Assembly: GCF_021654135.1 (NCBI RefSeq)
Contig: NZ_JAKGSD010000050.1
Location: 1-62,344, forward strand
Source: Amycolatopsis tucumanensis
GTDB lineage: Bacteria > Actinomycetota > Actinomycetes > Mycobacteriales > Pseudonocardiaceae
Direction: 5' to 3'
Length of the DNA stretch: 62,344 nt
Under the pieces are notes generated by a model. That model was not told the DNA's origin and did not search any database. It saw only the letters and a list, made by a program, of their open reading frames with translations. The translations under genes were made by a program, and so were the position numbers. This document shows positions 24,191 to 32,391 of this stretch, one piece after another (position 1 is the stretch's first letter; every line of letters begins with the position of its first letter).

Positions 24191-25432
24191 GTGCGGGTGA
24201 CGCGAACGAGGCTTGGCCGGGGAAGAACACCGGATGAGGTGCTGCTTCTCCTCGACGAGCGCGCCCGCTCCCGGGGGATCGGCACGGCGGCCGGCCTGTG
24301 CGGCGAGTGGTTCGGCTCCCAGGCCGTGCTGGTGCCCGAGGTGCAGCTCCGCCCGGTCACCGACCCGTTCGAGGTGCCGGACCGGCAACCGCGGGTCGAA
24401 GCTCCGGAGGGGGTCGTCGGCGGCGGCTGGTTCGGCTACCTGTCCTACGACCTCACCGACCCGTCCGGCCGGCGCACCGCGCTGCCCGCGGCGGTGTGGG
24501 GCTGGGCCGACCACGTCCTGCGGCTGGACGCGGACGGCTGGTGGTGGTTCGAATCGCTCGGCGGCCCGGACCTGGCGGCGGAGTTCGCGGAGCTGCTGAC
24601 CCGGCCGGCGCCGTCCCCGGCCTGGCAGGCGGGGCCGTTGCACCGGCCGATGCCCGCGGAACACGGCGACGCGGTGAAGGCCTGCGTGCACGCGATCGAG
24701 GCCGGGGAGGTGTTCCAGGCCAACATCTGCACCCGTTTCGAGGGCACGTTCGAGGGCTCGCCCGCCGCGTTGTTCGCGCAGGGGGTGCGGGGGCTGCGGC
24801 CGCGCCGCGCCGCGTTCCTCACCGGCGAGTGGGGCAGCGTCGTGTCGTTGTCGCCCGAGCTGTTCCTCGCCCGCCACGGCGACCGGGTCCGCTCGACGCC
24901 GATCAAGGGCACGCTGCCCCGCCGCGGCCCGGCGGACGACGTGCTGGCACAACGGCTGCGTGAGTCGGTCAAGGACGTGGCCGAGAACGTGATGATCACC
25001 GACCTGGTGCGCAACGACCTCGGCCGGGTGTGCGCGGTGGGCAGCGTGCGGGTGCCCGAGCTGCTGCGGGTGCGCCCGGCGCCCGGCGTGTGGCACCTGG
25101 AGTCGACCGTGGAGGGGCGGCTGGTCACCTCGGACGCGGAGTTGCTGGCCGCGACCTTCCCGCCCGGCTCGGTGACGGGCGCGCCGAAGATCCGGGCGCT
25201 GGAGCTGATCGCGGAGCTGGAGCCGCGGCCGCGCGGGGTCTACACGGGCGCCGTCGGGCTGGCGTCGCCGGTGGCCGGGCTGGAGCTGAACGTCGCGATC
25301 CGCACGTTCGAGGTGCACGGCGGTTCGATCGCGCTCGGGGTCGGCGGCGGCATCACCGCGGATTCGGACGCCGAGGCAGAATGGCAGGAATGTCTGCACA
25401 AAGCCGCCCCGCTGGAAGCACTGCTCACCTGA
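24191..25432 (+). CDS. pabB: Aminodeoxychorismate synthase component I
   Basis: Converts chorismate plus ammonia to aminodeoxychorismate, the first step to p-aminobenzoate and folate. 413 residues of the chorismate-binding fold: GGGWFGYLSYDL, EVFQANICTRF, STPIKGTLPRRG, ENVMITDLVRNDLGRV, VWHLESTVEG, FPPGSVTGAPKIRALELI and GVGGGITADSDAEAEWQEC. GTG 24191 gives the normal length; the longer upstream frame overlaps DUF4185. A component II (glutamine amidotransferase) is not in the window. M. tuberculosis has pabB (Rv1005c) in the same neighbourhood. The stop codon region overlaps the GNAT gene. Confidence 0.93.
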   Translation: MRVTRTRLGRGRTPDEVLLLLDERARSRGIGTAAGLCGEWFGSQAVLVPEVQLRPVTDPFEVPDRQPRVEAPEGVVGGGWFGYLSYDLTDPSGRRTALPAAVWGWADHVLRLDADGWWWFESLGGPDLAAEFAELLTRPAPSPAWQAGPLHRPMPAEHGDAVKACVHAIEAGEVFQANICTRFEGTFEGSPAALFAQGVRGLRPRRAAFLTGEWGSVVSLSPELFLARHGDRVRSTPIKGTLPRRGPADDVLAQRLRESVKDVAENVMITDLVRNDLGRVCAVGSVRVPELLRVRPAPGVWHLESTVEGRLVTSDAELLAATFPPGSVTGAPKIRALELIAELEPRPRGVYTGAVGLASPVAGLELNVAIRTFEVHGGSIALGVGGGITADSDAEAEWQECLHKAAPLEALLT

Positions 25433-26004
25433 TCCGCCTCGGCACAGCAGCCGACCTCGACGGCGCGGCGGCAACTCTGGGCGCGGCCTTCGCGGACTAC
25501 CCGTTCACGCGGCACACCGTCGCCGCGGCGGACCACTTCGCGCGGGTGACCGGCCTGCAACGGCTGTTCCTGGAACACGTCGGGCTGCCCTGCGGGCGGG
25601 TCTGGGTGAGCGACGACCTGGCAGCGGTGGCGGTGTGGACGACGCCCACCTCCGGCGAGCCCGACTTGGACGCGCTGGGCCCGCGGCTGCGCGAGCTGGC
25701 CGGTGACCGGGCGGCCGCCGCGGCGGCCGCGGAGGAGGCGATGGCCCCGCACCGGCCGACCGGGCCCGCGTGGTTCCTCGCCACGGTCGGCGTGGCGCCC
25801 GGCCGCCAGGGCGAGGGCCTCGGCCGGGCTGTCCTCGCACCCGGGCTGCGTGCCGCCGCCGAGGAGGGCCACCCGGCCTACCTGGAGACCTCGCTGGAGT
25901 CGAACGTGGGCTTCTACCAGGGGCTGGGCTTCGAGGTGACCGCGCAGGTCCCCCTCCCCGACGATGGCCCGGTCACCTGGGCGATGCGGAAGGACCCCGC
26001 CTGA
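25381..26004 (+). CDS. GNAT-family N-acetyltransferase
   Basis: 207-residue acetyltransferase with the acetyl-CoA loop VAPGRQGEGLGRAVL (motif A, Q/RxxGxG/A) and SLESNVGFYQGLGFEVTAQ (motif B). ATG 25381, with GAGG just upstream, lies 52 bases inside pabB; ATG 25390 is an alternative. Substrate unknown. Close overlap implies co-transcription with pabB, although a functional link is not obvious. Confidence 0.88.
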   Translation: MAGMSAQSRPAGSTAHLIRLGTAADLDGAAATLGAAFADYPFTRHTVAAADHFARVTGLQRLFLEHVGLPCGRVWVSDDLAAVAVWTTPTSGEPDLDALGPRLRELAGDRAAAAAAAEEAMAPHRPTGPAWFLATVGVAPGRQGEGLGRAVLAPGLRAAAEEGHPAYLETSLESNVGFYQGLGFEVTAQVPLPDDGPVTWAMRKDPA

Positions 26005-26007
26005 CGC

Positions 26008-26835
26008 TCAGGCGCGCCGCGCCGCCAGCACCGCGTCGTACAGCTCCTTCTTCGACACCCCGGTCGCCTCGGCGACCTCGGCCGCCGCGGACTTGAGCCG
26101 CTCACCGGCCGCCACGCGTGCCGACACCTCCGCCACCAGGTCCGTCACCGACACCGCCCGCGGCCGGGCGCCCTCCAGCACCACCGTGATCTCGCCGCGC
26201 ACGCCGTCCGCCGCCCAGGCCGCCAGCTCGGGCAGCGTGCCGCGCCGGACCTCCTCGTACGTCTTCGTCAGCTCCCGGCACACCGCCGCCCGCCGCTCGT
26301 CACCCAGCGCGGCGGCCGCTTCGGTCAGCGTCGCGGCCAGCCGGTGCGGCGACTCGAAGAACACGACCGTCCGCGGCTCGGTCGCCAGCTCCCGGAACCA
26401 GCGGCCCTTCTCACCCGGCTTGCGCGGCGCGAAGCCCTCGAAGCAGAACCGGTCGCTGGGCAGCCCGGACAGCGCCAGCGCGGTCGTCACCGCCGAGGGC
26501 CCGGGCAGGCAGGTGACCGGCAGGTCCTCCTCGACGCACGCCGCGACCAGGCGGTACCCCGGATCGGACACGCTGGGCATGCCGGCGTCGGTGACCAGAA
26601 CGACGGTCTCCCCGGCCCGCAGCGCCTCCAGCAGCTTCGGCAGCCGGGACGTCTCGACGTCCTCGTAGAAGCTGACCACCCGCCCACGCGGCGTCACGTC
26701 CAGCGCGGTGGCCAGCGACCGCAGCCGACGGGTGTCCTCGGCGGCGATCACGTTCGCCTCGGCCAGTGCGGCGACCAGGCGCGGCGAAGCGTCGCGGGAG
26801 TCACCGAGGGGGGTCGCGGCGAGGACGAGTGGCAT
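26008..26835 (-). CDS. rsmI: 16S rRNA 2'-O-ribose C1402 methyltransferase
   Basis: RsmI methylates the ribose of C1402 in the 30S P-site. SPOUT/tetrapyrrole-methylase fold: LVLAATPLGD, AAEDTRR, VSFYEDVE, VTDAGMPSVSDPGYRLV, PVTCLPGPSAVTTALALSG, FCFEGFAPRK, TVVFFESPHRL and AAVCRELTKTYEEV. 275 residues from ATG 26835, which aligns with family starts (MPLVLAATPLG); GTG 26844 would add three residues. Divergent from PMT, as Rv1003/Rv1002c in M. tuberculosis. Confidence 0.95.
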   Translation of the reverse strand: MPLVLAATPLGDSRDASPRLVAALAEANVIAAEDTRRLRSLATALDVTPRGRVVSFYEDVETSRLPKLLEALRAGETVVLVTDAGMPSVSDPGYRLVAACVEEDLPVTCLPGPSAVTTALALSGLPSDRFCFEGFAPRKPGEKGRWFRELATEPRTVVFFESPHRLAATLTEAAAALGDERRAAVCRELTKTYEEVRRGTLPELAAWAADGVRGEITVVLEGARPRAVSVTDLVAEVSARVAAGERLKSAAAEVAEATGVSKKELYDAVLAARRA

Positions 26836-26899
26836 GGCCTTCACCCTATTAGCCGCGCGGGAACTCCGAGTTCACCCGTGGGTCCCTAGGATCACCCCC

Positions 26900-28447
26900 G
26901 TGACCGCTGTGCTGACGCGACCGGACCAGGTGGACCACCTCCGCCCGCCGACGGACCGTGCCGCCACCCTCCTCGGACGGCCGATGCCGGCTGACCGGCT
27001 GCGCGGCTGGGTGGTCACGATCGTCCTGACGCTGGTCGCGGCGGTCACCCGCTTCCAGAACCTCGGCTCCCCCACCGACAAGGGCACCCCGGTCTTCGAC
27101 GAGAAGCACTACGTGCCACAGGCGTGGCAGATGCTGCGCAACGGCGGGTTCGAGGACAACGCGGGCTACGAGCTGGTGGTGCACCCGCCGCTGGCCAAGC
27201 AGCTCATCGCGCTCGGCGAGTGGATGTTCGGGTACAACGGCTGGGGCTGGCGCTTCAGCGCGGCCGTGGCGGGCACGATCATCGTGCTGCTCACCATCCG
27301 CATCGCGCGGCGGCTGACCCGCTCGACGCTGCTCGGCGGCATCGCCGGGATACTCGTGATCTGCGACGGGGTGCTGTTCCTGCAGGCCAGGATGGGGATG
27401 CTGGACATCTTCATCGCCCTGTTCGCGCTGTCCGCGTTCGCGTGCCTGCTGTGCGACCGCGACCAGGTGCGGCAGCGGCTGGCGGTGGCGGTCGCCGAGG
27501 GCTGGGCGGACGAGTCGCCGTGGGGGCCGCGGCTGGGCTTCCGCTGGTGGCGGTTCGCGGCCGGGGTGTGCCTCGGCCTGACCTTCGCGGTGAAGTGGTC
27601 GGGCCTGTACTACATGGCGTTCTTCGGGCTGCTGTGCGTCGGGTTCGACCTGGCCGCGCGCCGGGCGGCGGGGGTGCCGCGGCCGTGGGTCGGGACGCTG
27701 CGCCGGGACGTGCTGCCCGCGTTGTGGGCCATCGTCGCCATCCCCGCGCTGATGTACCTGGCGAGCTGGTGGGCGTGGTTCGCGAGCGAGTCCGGCACCG
27801 ACCGGCACTACACCGAGCTGCAGGGCATCGACCCCGGGTTCTGGAGCTGGGTGCCGCCCACGTTGCGGTCGCTGGGCGACTACTCGATGAACGTGCTGCA
27901 CTTCCACGAAAGCCTGGTCACGCCGAAGGACGATCCGCACCCGTGGGAGTCGAAGCCGTGGACGTGGCCGATGGGCCTGCGCCCGATGCTCTACTACTAC
28001 GAGTCGGGCAACGGCACGTGCGGCGCGTCGGACTGCATCCGGGCGACGATGCTGATCGGCACGCCCGCGATGTGGTGGCTCGCGATCCCGATGCTCGGGT
28101 GGGGCCTGTGGCGGTGGCTGTTCCGGTTCGACTGGCGCTACGCCGCCGTGCTGGTCGGCTACCTCGCCGGGTTCCTGCCGTGGTTCACGAACATCGACCG
28201 GCAGATGTACTTCTTCTACGCGACGCCGATGGCGCCGTTCCTGGTGCTCGGGCTGACGCTCGCGCTCGGGCAGATCCTGGGCAGCGCGCGGCGCGGGTTC
28301 GAACGCCGCGGGACGGGGCTGCTGGTGGTGGCGCTGTACGTCGGCCTGGTGGTCGCGAACTTCGCGTGGCTGTGGCCGATCCTGAACGGCGACCCGATCA
28401 GCAACGCCCGGTGGCAGGCGGAGCTCTGGCTGCCGTCCTGGCGATGA
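26900..28447 (+). CDS. Polyprenyl-phosphate-mannose protein mannosyltransferase (GT39, PMT)
   Basis: Integral membrane enzyme that transfers mannose from polyprenyl-P-mannose to Ser/Thr of secreted proteins, working with Sec export. 515 residues with about ten hydrophobic helices; the catalytic DE pair is in PVFDEKHYVPQAW near residue 60, VVHPPLAKQLIALGEWMFG follows, and the C-terminal PWFTNIDRQMYFFYATPMAPF segment is typical. GTG 26900 is 7 bases after TAGGAT, so probably leaderless; the frame upstream is not conserved. Equivalent to Rv1002c by location. Confidence 0.93.
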   Translation: MTAVLTRPDQVDHLRPPTDRAATLLGRPMPADRLRGWVVTIVLTLVAAVTRFQNLGSPTDKGTPVFDEKHYVPQAWQMLRNGGFEDNAGYELVVHPPLAKQLIALGEWMFGYNGWGWRFSAAVAGTIIVLLTIRIARRLTRSTLLGGIAGILVICDGVLFLQARMGMLDIFIALFALSAFACLLCDRDQVRQRLAVAVAEGWADESPWGPRLGFRWWRFAAGVCLGLTFAVKWSGLYYMAFFGLLCVGFDLAARRAAGVPRPWVGTLRRDVLPALWAIVAIPALMYLASWWAWFASESGTDRHYTELQGIDPGFWSWVPPTLRSLGDYSMNVLHFHESLVTPKDDPHPWESKPWTWPMGLRPMLYYYESGNGTCGASDCIRATMLIGTPAMWWLAIPMLGWGLWRWLFRFDWRYAAVLVGYLAGFLPWFTNIDRQMYFFYATPMAPFLVLGLTLALGQILGSARRGFERRGTGLLVVALYVGLVVANFAWLWPILNGDPISNARWQAELWLPSWR

Positions 28448-29091
28448 CCGGGTACCTGGACCGCGCCCGGGAGTCGTACGACCGGGTCGCGGAGGACTAC
28501 GCCGAGTTCGTGCGCCCGCGGTTCGCGGCGGACGCGGTGGGCCGCGGGATGCTGAGCGCCTTCGCCGAGCTGGTCACCGGACCGGTCGCCGACGTCGGCT
28601 GCGGACCCGGCCACGTGACGGCGCACCTGGCGGGACTCGGCACGCAAGCGTTTGGCGTCGACTTGTCCCCCGGGATGGTCGAGATCGCCCGCCGGTCGTA
28701 CCCGCGGCTGCGGTTCGAGGTGGGCTCGATGACGGCGCTCGACGTGCCGGACGGGTCGCTCGGCGGGATCGTCGCGTGGTGGTCGATCTTCCACGTCCCG
28801 CCGGCCGTGCTGCCGACGGTGTTCGCCGGCTTCGCCCGCGCGCTGGAGCCCGAAGGCCACGTGCTGATCGGCTTCCACGCCGGGAACGCCCAGCTGCAGC
28901 CGGAGACGGCCTACGGCCACCCGGTGGACTACGACGCGTACCTGCTGCCACCCGACCACGTCGCGAAACTCCTGAAACGCGCCGGCTTCGACATCGCGGC
29001 CCGAGTCGAACTGGAAGGCGCGAAGCACCCGCAGGCGATCCTGCTGGGCCGGAAGCGAACCGCCCGGCGTTCCGCGCTGCCCCACCGGTAG
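28444..29091 (+). CDS. Class I SAM-dependent methyltransferase
   Basis: 215 residues with the SAM-binding motif VADVGCGPGHVTAHLAGLG (about 47-65), the acidic LSPGMVEIARRSYP loop and GSMTALDVPDGSLGGIVAWWSIFH, as in UbiE/Methyltransf_11-type enzymes acting on small molecules. Its ATG overlaps the PMT stop codon (ATGA), so it is coupled to PMT. Substrate unknown. Confidence 0.88.
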   Translation: MTGYLDRARESYDRVAEDYAEFVRPRFAADAVGRGMLSAFAELVTGPVADVGCGPGHVTAHLAGLGTQAFGVDLSPGMVEIARRSYPRLRFEVGSMTALDVPDGSLGGIVAWWSIFHVPPAVLPTVFAGFARALEPEGHVLIGFHAGNAQLQPETAYGHPVDYDAYLLPPDHVAKLLKRAGFDIAARVELEGAKHPQAILLGRKRTARRSALPHR

Positions 29092-29220
29092 CGCCTGCGC
29101 CCCGGCTCGGCACGATTGCCTTCGAGCAGGAGCACCCGCAGACCATCCCGTCGGGCCGCAGGCGCACCTCGCGCGTCCCACGCCCCGTCCGGAGCGTCCG
29201 GTGCCGCGCACCCTCGGCGC

Positions 29221-29314
29221 CAGCGCGGCGGCATCGCCCGCGGCGCACCACCGCGCACGCGCCACGCCGCATCCAGCGCCACAAACCCCAGTCAGCGCGG
29301 CGGCATCGCCCGCG
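29221..29314. repeat. 22-bp direct repeat at the kinase 3' end
   Basis: cagcgcggcggcatcgcccg begins identical copies at 29221 and 29293. The second encodes the last residues and stop of the kinase gene (minus strand, RAMPPR-stop); the first is an orphan copy 72 bases further on. The stretch 29092-29291 otherwise holds nothing recognisable and looks like a small tail duplication. Confidence 0.5.
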
Positions 29315-31016
29315 TGGTACCGCCGTGACGCGGCACGATCCGCGTCACCGGCCCGTCCATCGACTTGCCCGCCCGCGACAGGAAGCCCTCCACCTCACGC
29401 ACCACCGTGTGCAGCGTCGGGCGGCGGCGGGGTTCGTTGTCGAGCGAGGCGATCAGCAGCCGGGCGTGCGCGGAGCGCTGCGGCAGCTTCGAGACGGGCT
29501 CGGCGCGCGCCGCCGCCATCAGGGCCGCCATCGGCGTCTCGCGGGTGCCCCGCGGCGGGTAGCCGGACAGCGCGTAGCTCACCGTCGCCGCCAGCTGCCA
29601 CGCGTCCGAGGCCGGGGACGCCGCCGCGCCCGCGGCCTGCTCCGGGGCGACGAAGTCGGGGGTGCCGATCATCATCCCGGTCGCGGTCATCGTCGAGTCG
29701 CCGCGGCTGCGGGCGATGCCGAAGTCGATCAGGTGCGGCATGCCCTGCGGGTCCAGGATCACGTTCGACGGCTTCACATCGCGGTGCAGCACACCCTTCT
29801 CGTGCGCCGCCGCCAGCGCGCCTGCCATCGTCGCCCAGAGGCGGCCCGCCGCGACGTCGTCCAGCGGTCCCATCGTGTCCACCGCGGTGGCCAGCGACTG
29901 GCCCTCCAGGTACTCCATGACCAGCGCGAGCCCGTCCGGCTCCTCGACCAGGTCATAGACCCGCACGCAGTTCGGGTGGTCGACCATCGCGAGCGCCCTG
30001 GCCTCGCGGCGCATGCGCTCCTCGGTGTCCCGGTCCGGCGCGTGGGCGATCTTCAGGGCGACCGTGCGGCCCAGCTGGTTGTCCACGGCCTGCCACACGG
30101 TGCCGAAGCCACCGTGGCCGAGGCGCTTGATCCGCCGGTACCGGCCGCCGCCGTTGGCCGTCGACCCCGGCGGCAGCGGGACCGGGCCGGGCGCCGCGGC
30201 GAGCTCCTGCGCTGCGGGCGCGACGGCCGTCGGCGCGTACTGCTTCGGCGGCTGCTGCTGCGGCGGTGGCGGAGGCGGCGGCACCTGCGGCGGGGGCTCG
30301 CGCCGCGGCTCCGGGCGCGGCCGCTCCGGCTTGTTGATGACCGACCACGGCGGCGGCCCGACCAGGGCGATCGGGATGATCCCGAGCATCGCGATCGGGA
30401 TGAACCCGAGCCACAGGAACACGCCCGCGTTGGCCGAGACGCCCACCGAGAACACCACGAACATCACGAACCCGACCCACAGCAGGCGGCCCGGCCACTT
30501 CGGTCCGCGGCGCATCGCGGTGCGCGCCTGCAGGATCATGAACAACAGCGCGAGCAGCGGCAGCCCGACGAGCGCGCCCAGGTAGTAGCCGTAGGCGAGC
30601 ACGTTGCCGGAGGGGTAGAAGATCGTCTCGAAGATGTTCTGCCCACCGCCGAGGTACTTGCTCTGCGTGCCGATGAACGAGCAGTACTCGCGGTTCAGGG
30701 TCGCCAGGTCGGCCTTCGACAGGGAAGAGGTGCCCTCGGCGGCAGCCCGGTAGATGCCCGAGATGCCGTTGAACGCCATCCACGGCAGCCCGAACGAGAA
30801 CACGAACGCGATCACGCCGATGGCCGCGATCGTGCCCGTGTCGTACCGGTTGCCGGTGAACTTCCGCATGAGCGCGACGAGGACCGCGCCGGCCACCGGG
30901 AACAACGCGGTCAGCGCCCCCGCGGCCACCGTGGCCCACACCCAGTCACCGGGGCAGAACCCCGGGTTGAACAGGGCATGCGCGAGGGACAGCAGCCAGT
31001 CCGCGAACGCGTTCAC
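29292..31016 (-). CDS. Ser/Thr protein kinase with N-terminal membrane domain
   Basis: 574 residues in an unusual order: five hydrophobic segments first (about 25-50, 60-82, 137-162, 178-198, 200-220), then a Pro/Gln-rich linker (230-290, including a run of prolines), then a Hanks-type kinase at 293-545. Kinase motifs are complete: LGHGGFGTVW (299-308), VALKIAH with Lys322, HRDVKPSN (411-418), DFG (431-433) and APEQ (457-460). Actinobacterial PknB-like kinases normally have the kinase first and one helix after it. GTG 31016 gives the full membrane part. The neighbour at 31126 on the same strand and the plus-strand membrane proteins beyond it may be its partners. Confidence 0.9.
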   Translation of the reverse strand: MNAFADWLLSLAHALFNPGFCPGDWVWATVAAGALTALFPVAGAVLVALMRKFTGNRYDTGTIAAIGVIAFVFSFGLPWMAFNGISGIYRAAAEGTSSLSKADLATLNREYCSFIGTQSKYLGGGQNIFETIFYPSGNVLAYGYYLGALVGLPLLALLFMILQARTAMRRGPKWPGRLLWVGFVMFVVFSVGVSANAGVFLWLGFIPIAMLGIIPIALVGPPPWSVINKPERPRPEPRREPPPQVPPPPPPPQQQPPKQYAPTAVAPAAQELAAAPGPVPLPPGSTANGGGRYRRIKRLGHGGFGTVWQAVDNQLGRTVALKIAHAPDRDTEERMRREARALAMVDHPNCVRVYDLVEEPDGLALVMEYLEGQSLATAVDTMGPLDDVAAGRLWATMAGALAAAHEKGVLHRDVKPSNVILDPQGMPHLIDFGIARSRGDSTMTATGMMIGTPDFVAPEQAAGAAASPASDAWQLAATVSYALSGYPPRGTRETPMAALMAAARAEPVSKLPQRSAHARLLIASLDNEPRRRPTLHTVVREVEGFLSRAGKSMDGPVTRIVPRHGGTTRAMPPR

Positions 31017-31125
31017 CGCCCGGGTCCCTTCGTGTTCGGGGTCTTCTTCCGGTCTCCCACCCTATTCGCACCTTGGACGCGGCAGGGGACGGGCGGGTTG
31101 CGGTCGCCCTGCGGAGTGAGACTTC

Positions 31126-31632
31126 TCAGATGCCGGGCCGCCAGATGACCGGCGCCAGCCGCTCCGCCTCGACGCGCCACCGCTCCCGCCGGAAGCGCAG
31201 GACCAGCACCGACAGCAGGACGCTGCTGAGCACCGCGCCGGCGACGACGACCGCGACGACGCCGGTCAGCCCGCCCAGCACGACCGCGACCAGGCCCAGC
31301 ACCACCACCGCGGCGATGGCGACCTGTCCCTGGCCGTGCCACACCCACCGCCGTCCCGCGTCGAGCTCGGCCAGCAGGGCCTGCGCGCCGGTGGTGAGCC
31401 GGGCGTCGGGCACGTTCAGTTCGAGAATGCGGCGGGCCGCCCACGCGCACAGCTCGCGCTGGCGCGCCGATGTCACCACGGACAGCCCCTCTCTGGTTAC
31501 GCTGCGTGCGGACACGGTCAGCGCTTCGAGCGCGTGCGCGAGCCGCAGACGCAGGTCCAGGTCCGCCGGAGCCGCGGCGAGCTGCTGTTCGAGCGCTTGA
31601 ACAGCGGTCATCGGGTCGGTCTGTTCGGTCAC
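31126..31632 (-). CDS. Unrecognised small membrane protein
   Basis: 168 residues: a soluble helical N-terminus (1-100) with the pattern TAVQALEQQLAAAPADLDLR and a Cys/Trp-rich ELCAWAARRI, then two adjoining hydrophobic helices (about 103-145) and a basic tail. No family recognised. GTG 31632 follows GGGAG at 7-base spacing. It is upstream of the kinase on the same strand with a gap of about 110 bases, and divergent from the next gene, so it may belong to the kinase unit. Confidence 0.7.
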   Translation of the reverse strand: MTEQTDPMTAVQALEQQLAAAPADLDLRLRLAHALEALTVSARSVTREGLSVVTSARQRELCAWAARRILELNVPDARLTTGAQALLAELDAGRRWVWHGQGQVAIAAVVVLGLVAVVLGGLTGVVAVVVAGAVLSSVLLSVLVLRFRRERWRVEAERLAPVIWRPGI

Positions 31633-31722
31633 GTGAATCTCCCAAAAGGAGTAACCCGGGCGGGACGCTCGATGCTACCCTCAGTGCTCACTTCTGCACG
31701 AGCGGTTGACGAGGGGACAGTG

Positions 31723-32391
31723 ATGCCGCCTCCTGGGGGCCAGCCGAGCTCGGCGCGTCTGGCGCTGCTCGCGGGTGTGGCTAACCTCGTCGTGCTCGGC
31801 GCGGTCGGTACCGCGCTGCTGCTCGTCCGCGACAGCGGCGACGGCGGGACCACCCAGCTGGCCACGGCCACGTCGAGCTCGGCCGCGACGACCACGAGCG
31901 CGTCGAGCAGCCGCCGCACCTCGACGACGACCACCACGACGACGACGAGCAGTTCGGCGCCGCCGGGGAGCGAGGTGACCGGCCCGGCCGGGATCCGCAC
32001 GGTCATCCCGGAGGGCTGGACCGTCGCGCCGACCCAGTCCGCGGGCAGCGTGCAGGCCACTGATCCCGCCGACAGCTCCCGCTTCGTCCGCTACGGCGGC
32101 TCGGCCGTGCCGAACGCTTCGATCATGGAGTCCCACCTCGAGGCCGAAAGCGACTTCGCCGCCGCCCGGCCCGGCTACTCCCGGGTGGAGCTCGCCCAGA
32201 CGACCCTCCGCGGGTACGAGGCGATCGTGTGGGAGTTCGAGTGGACCGCGCCGGAGGGCAGGCGGCACGTGAAGGCCGAGTACTGGCGCGCCTCCGGCAC
32301 CGAGTACTTCGTGTACGCCTCGTCGAAGGCCGCCGACTGGCCCGAGATGGTCCCGATCCTCACCGCCATGACGGAGAACGCGATCCCGTGA
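31723..32391 (+). CDS. Single-pass protein with Ser/Thr-rich linker and unknown extracytoplasmic domain
   Basis: 222 residues: one transmembrane helix at about 12-34 (ALLAGVANLVVLGAVGTALLLV), a low-complexity Ser/Thr-rich linker (45-78) and a C-terminal domain of about 140 residues (TVIPEGWTVAPTQ, GYEAIVWEFEWTAPEGRRHVKAEYW). The layout is that of secreted or anchored sensor or lipoprotein-like domains often linked with mycobacterial/streptomycete kinases; the linker could be phosphorylated or glycosylated. The next gene overlaps its stop (GTGA). Confidence 0.72.
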   Translation: MPPPGGQPSSARLALLAGVANLVVLGAVGTALLLVRDSGDGGTTQLATATSSSAATTTSASSSRRTSTTTTTTTTSSSAPPGSEVTGPAGIRTVIPEGWTVAPTQSAGSVQATDPADSSRFVRYGGSAVPNASIMESHLEAESDFAAARPGYSRVELAQTTLRGYEAIVWEFEWTAPEGRRHVKAEYWRASGTEYFVYASSKAADWPEMVPILTAMTENAIP

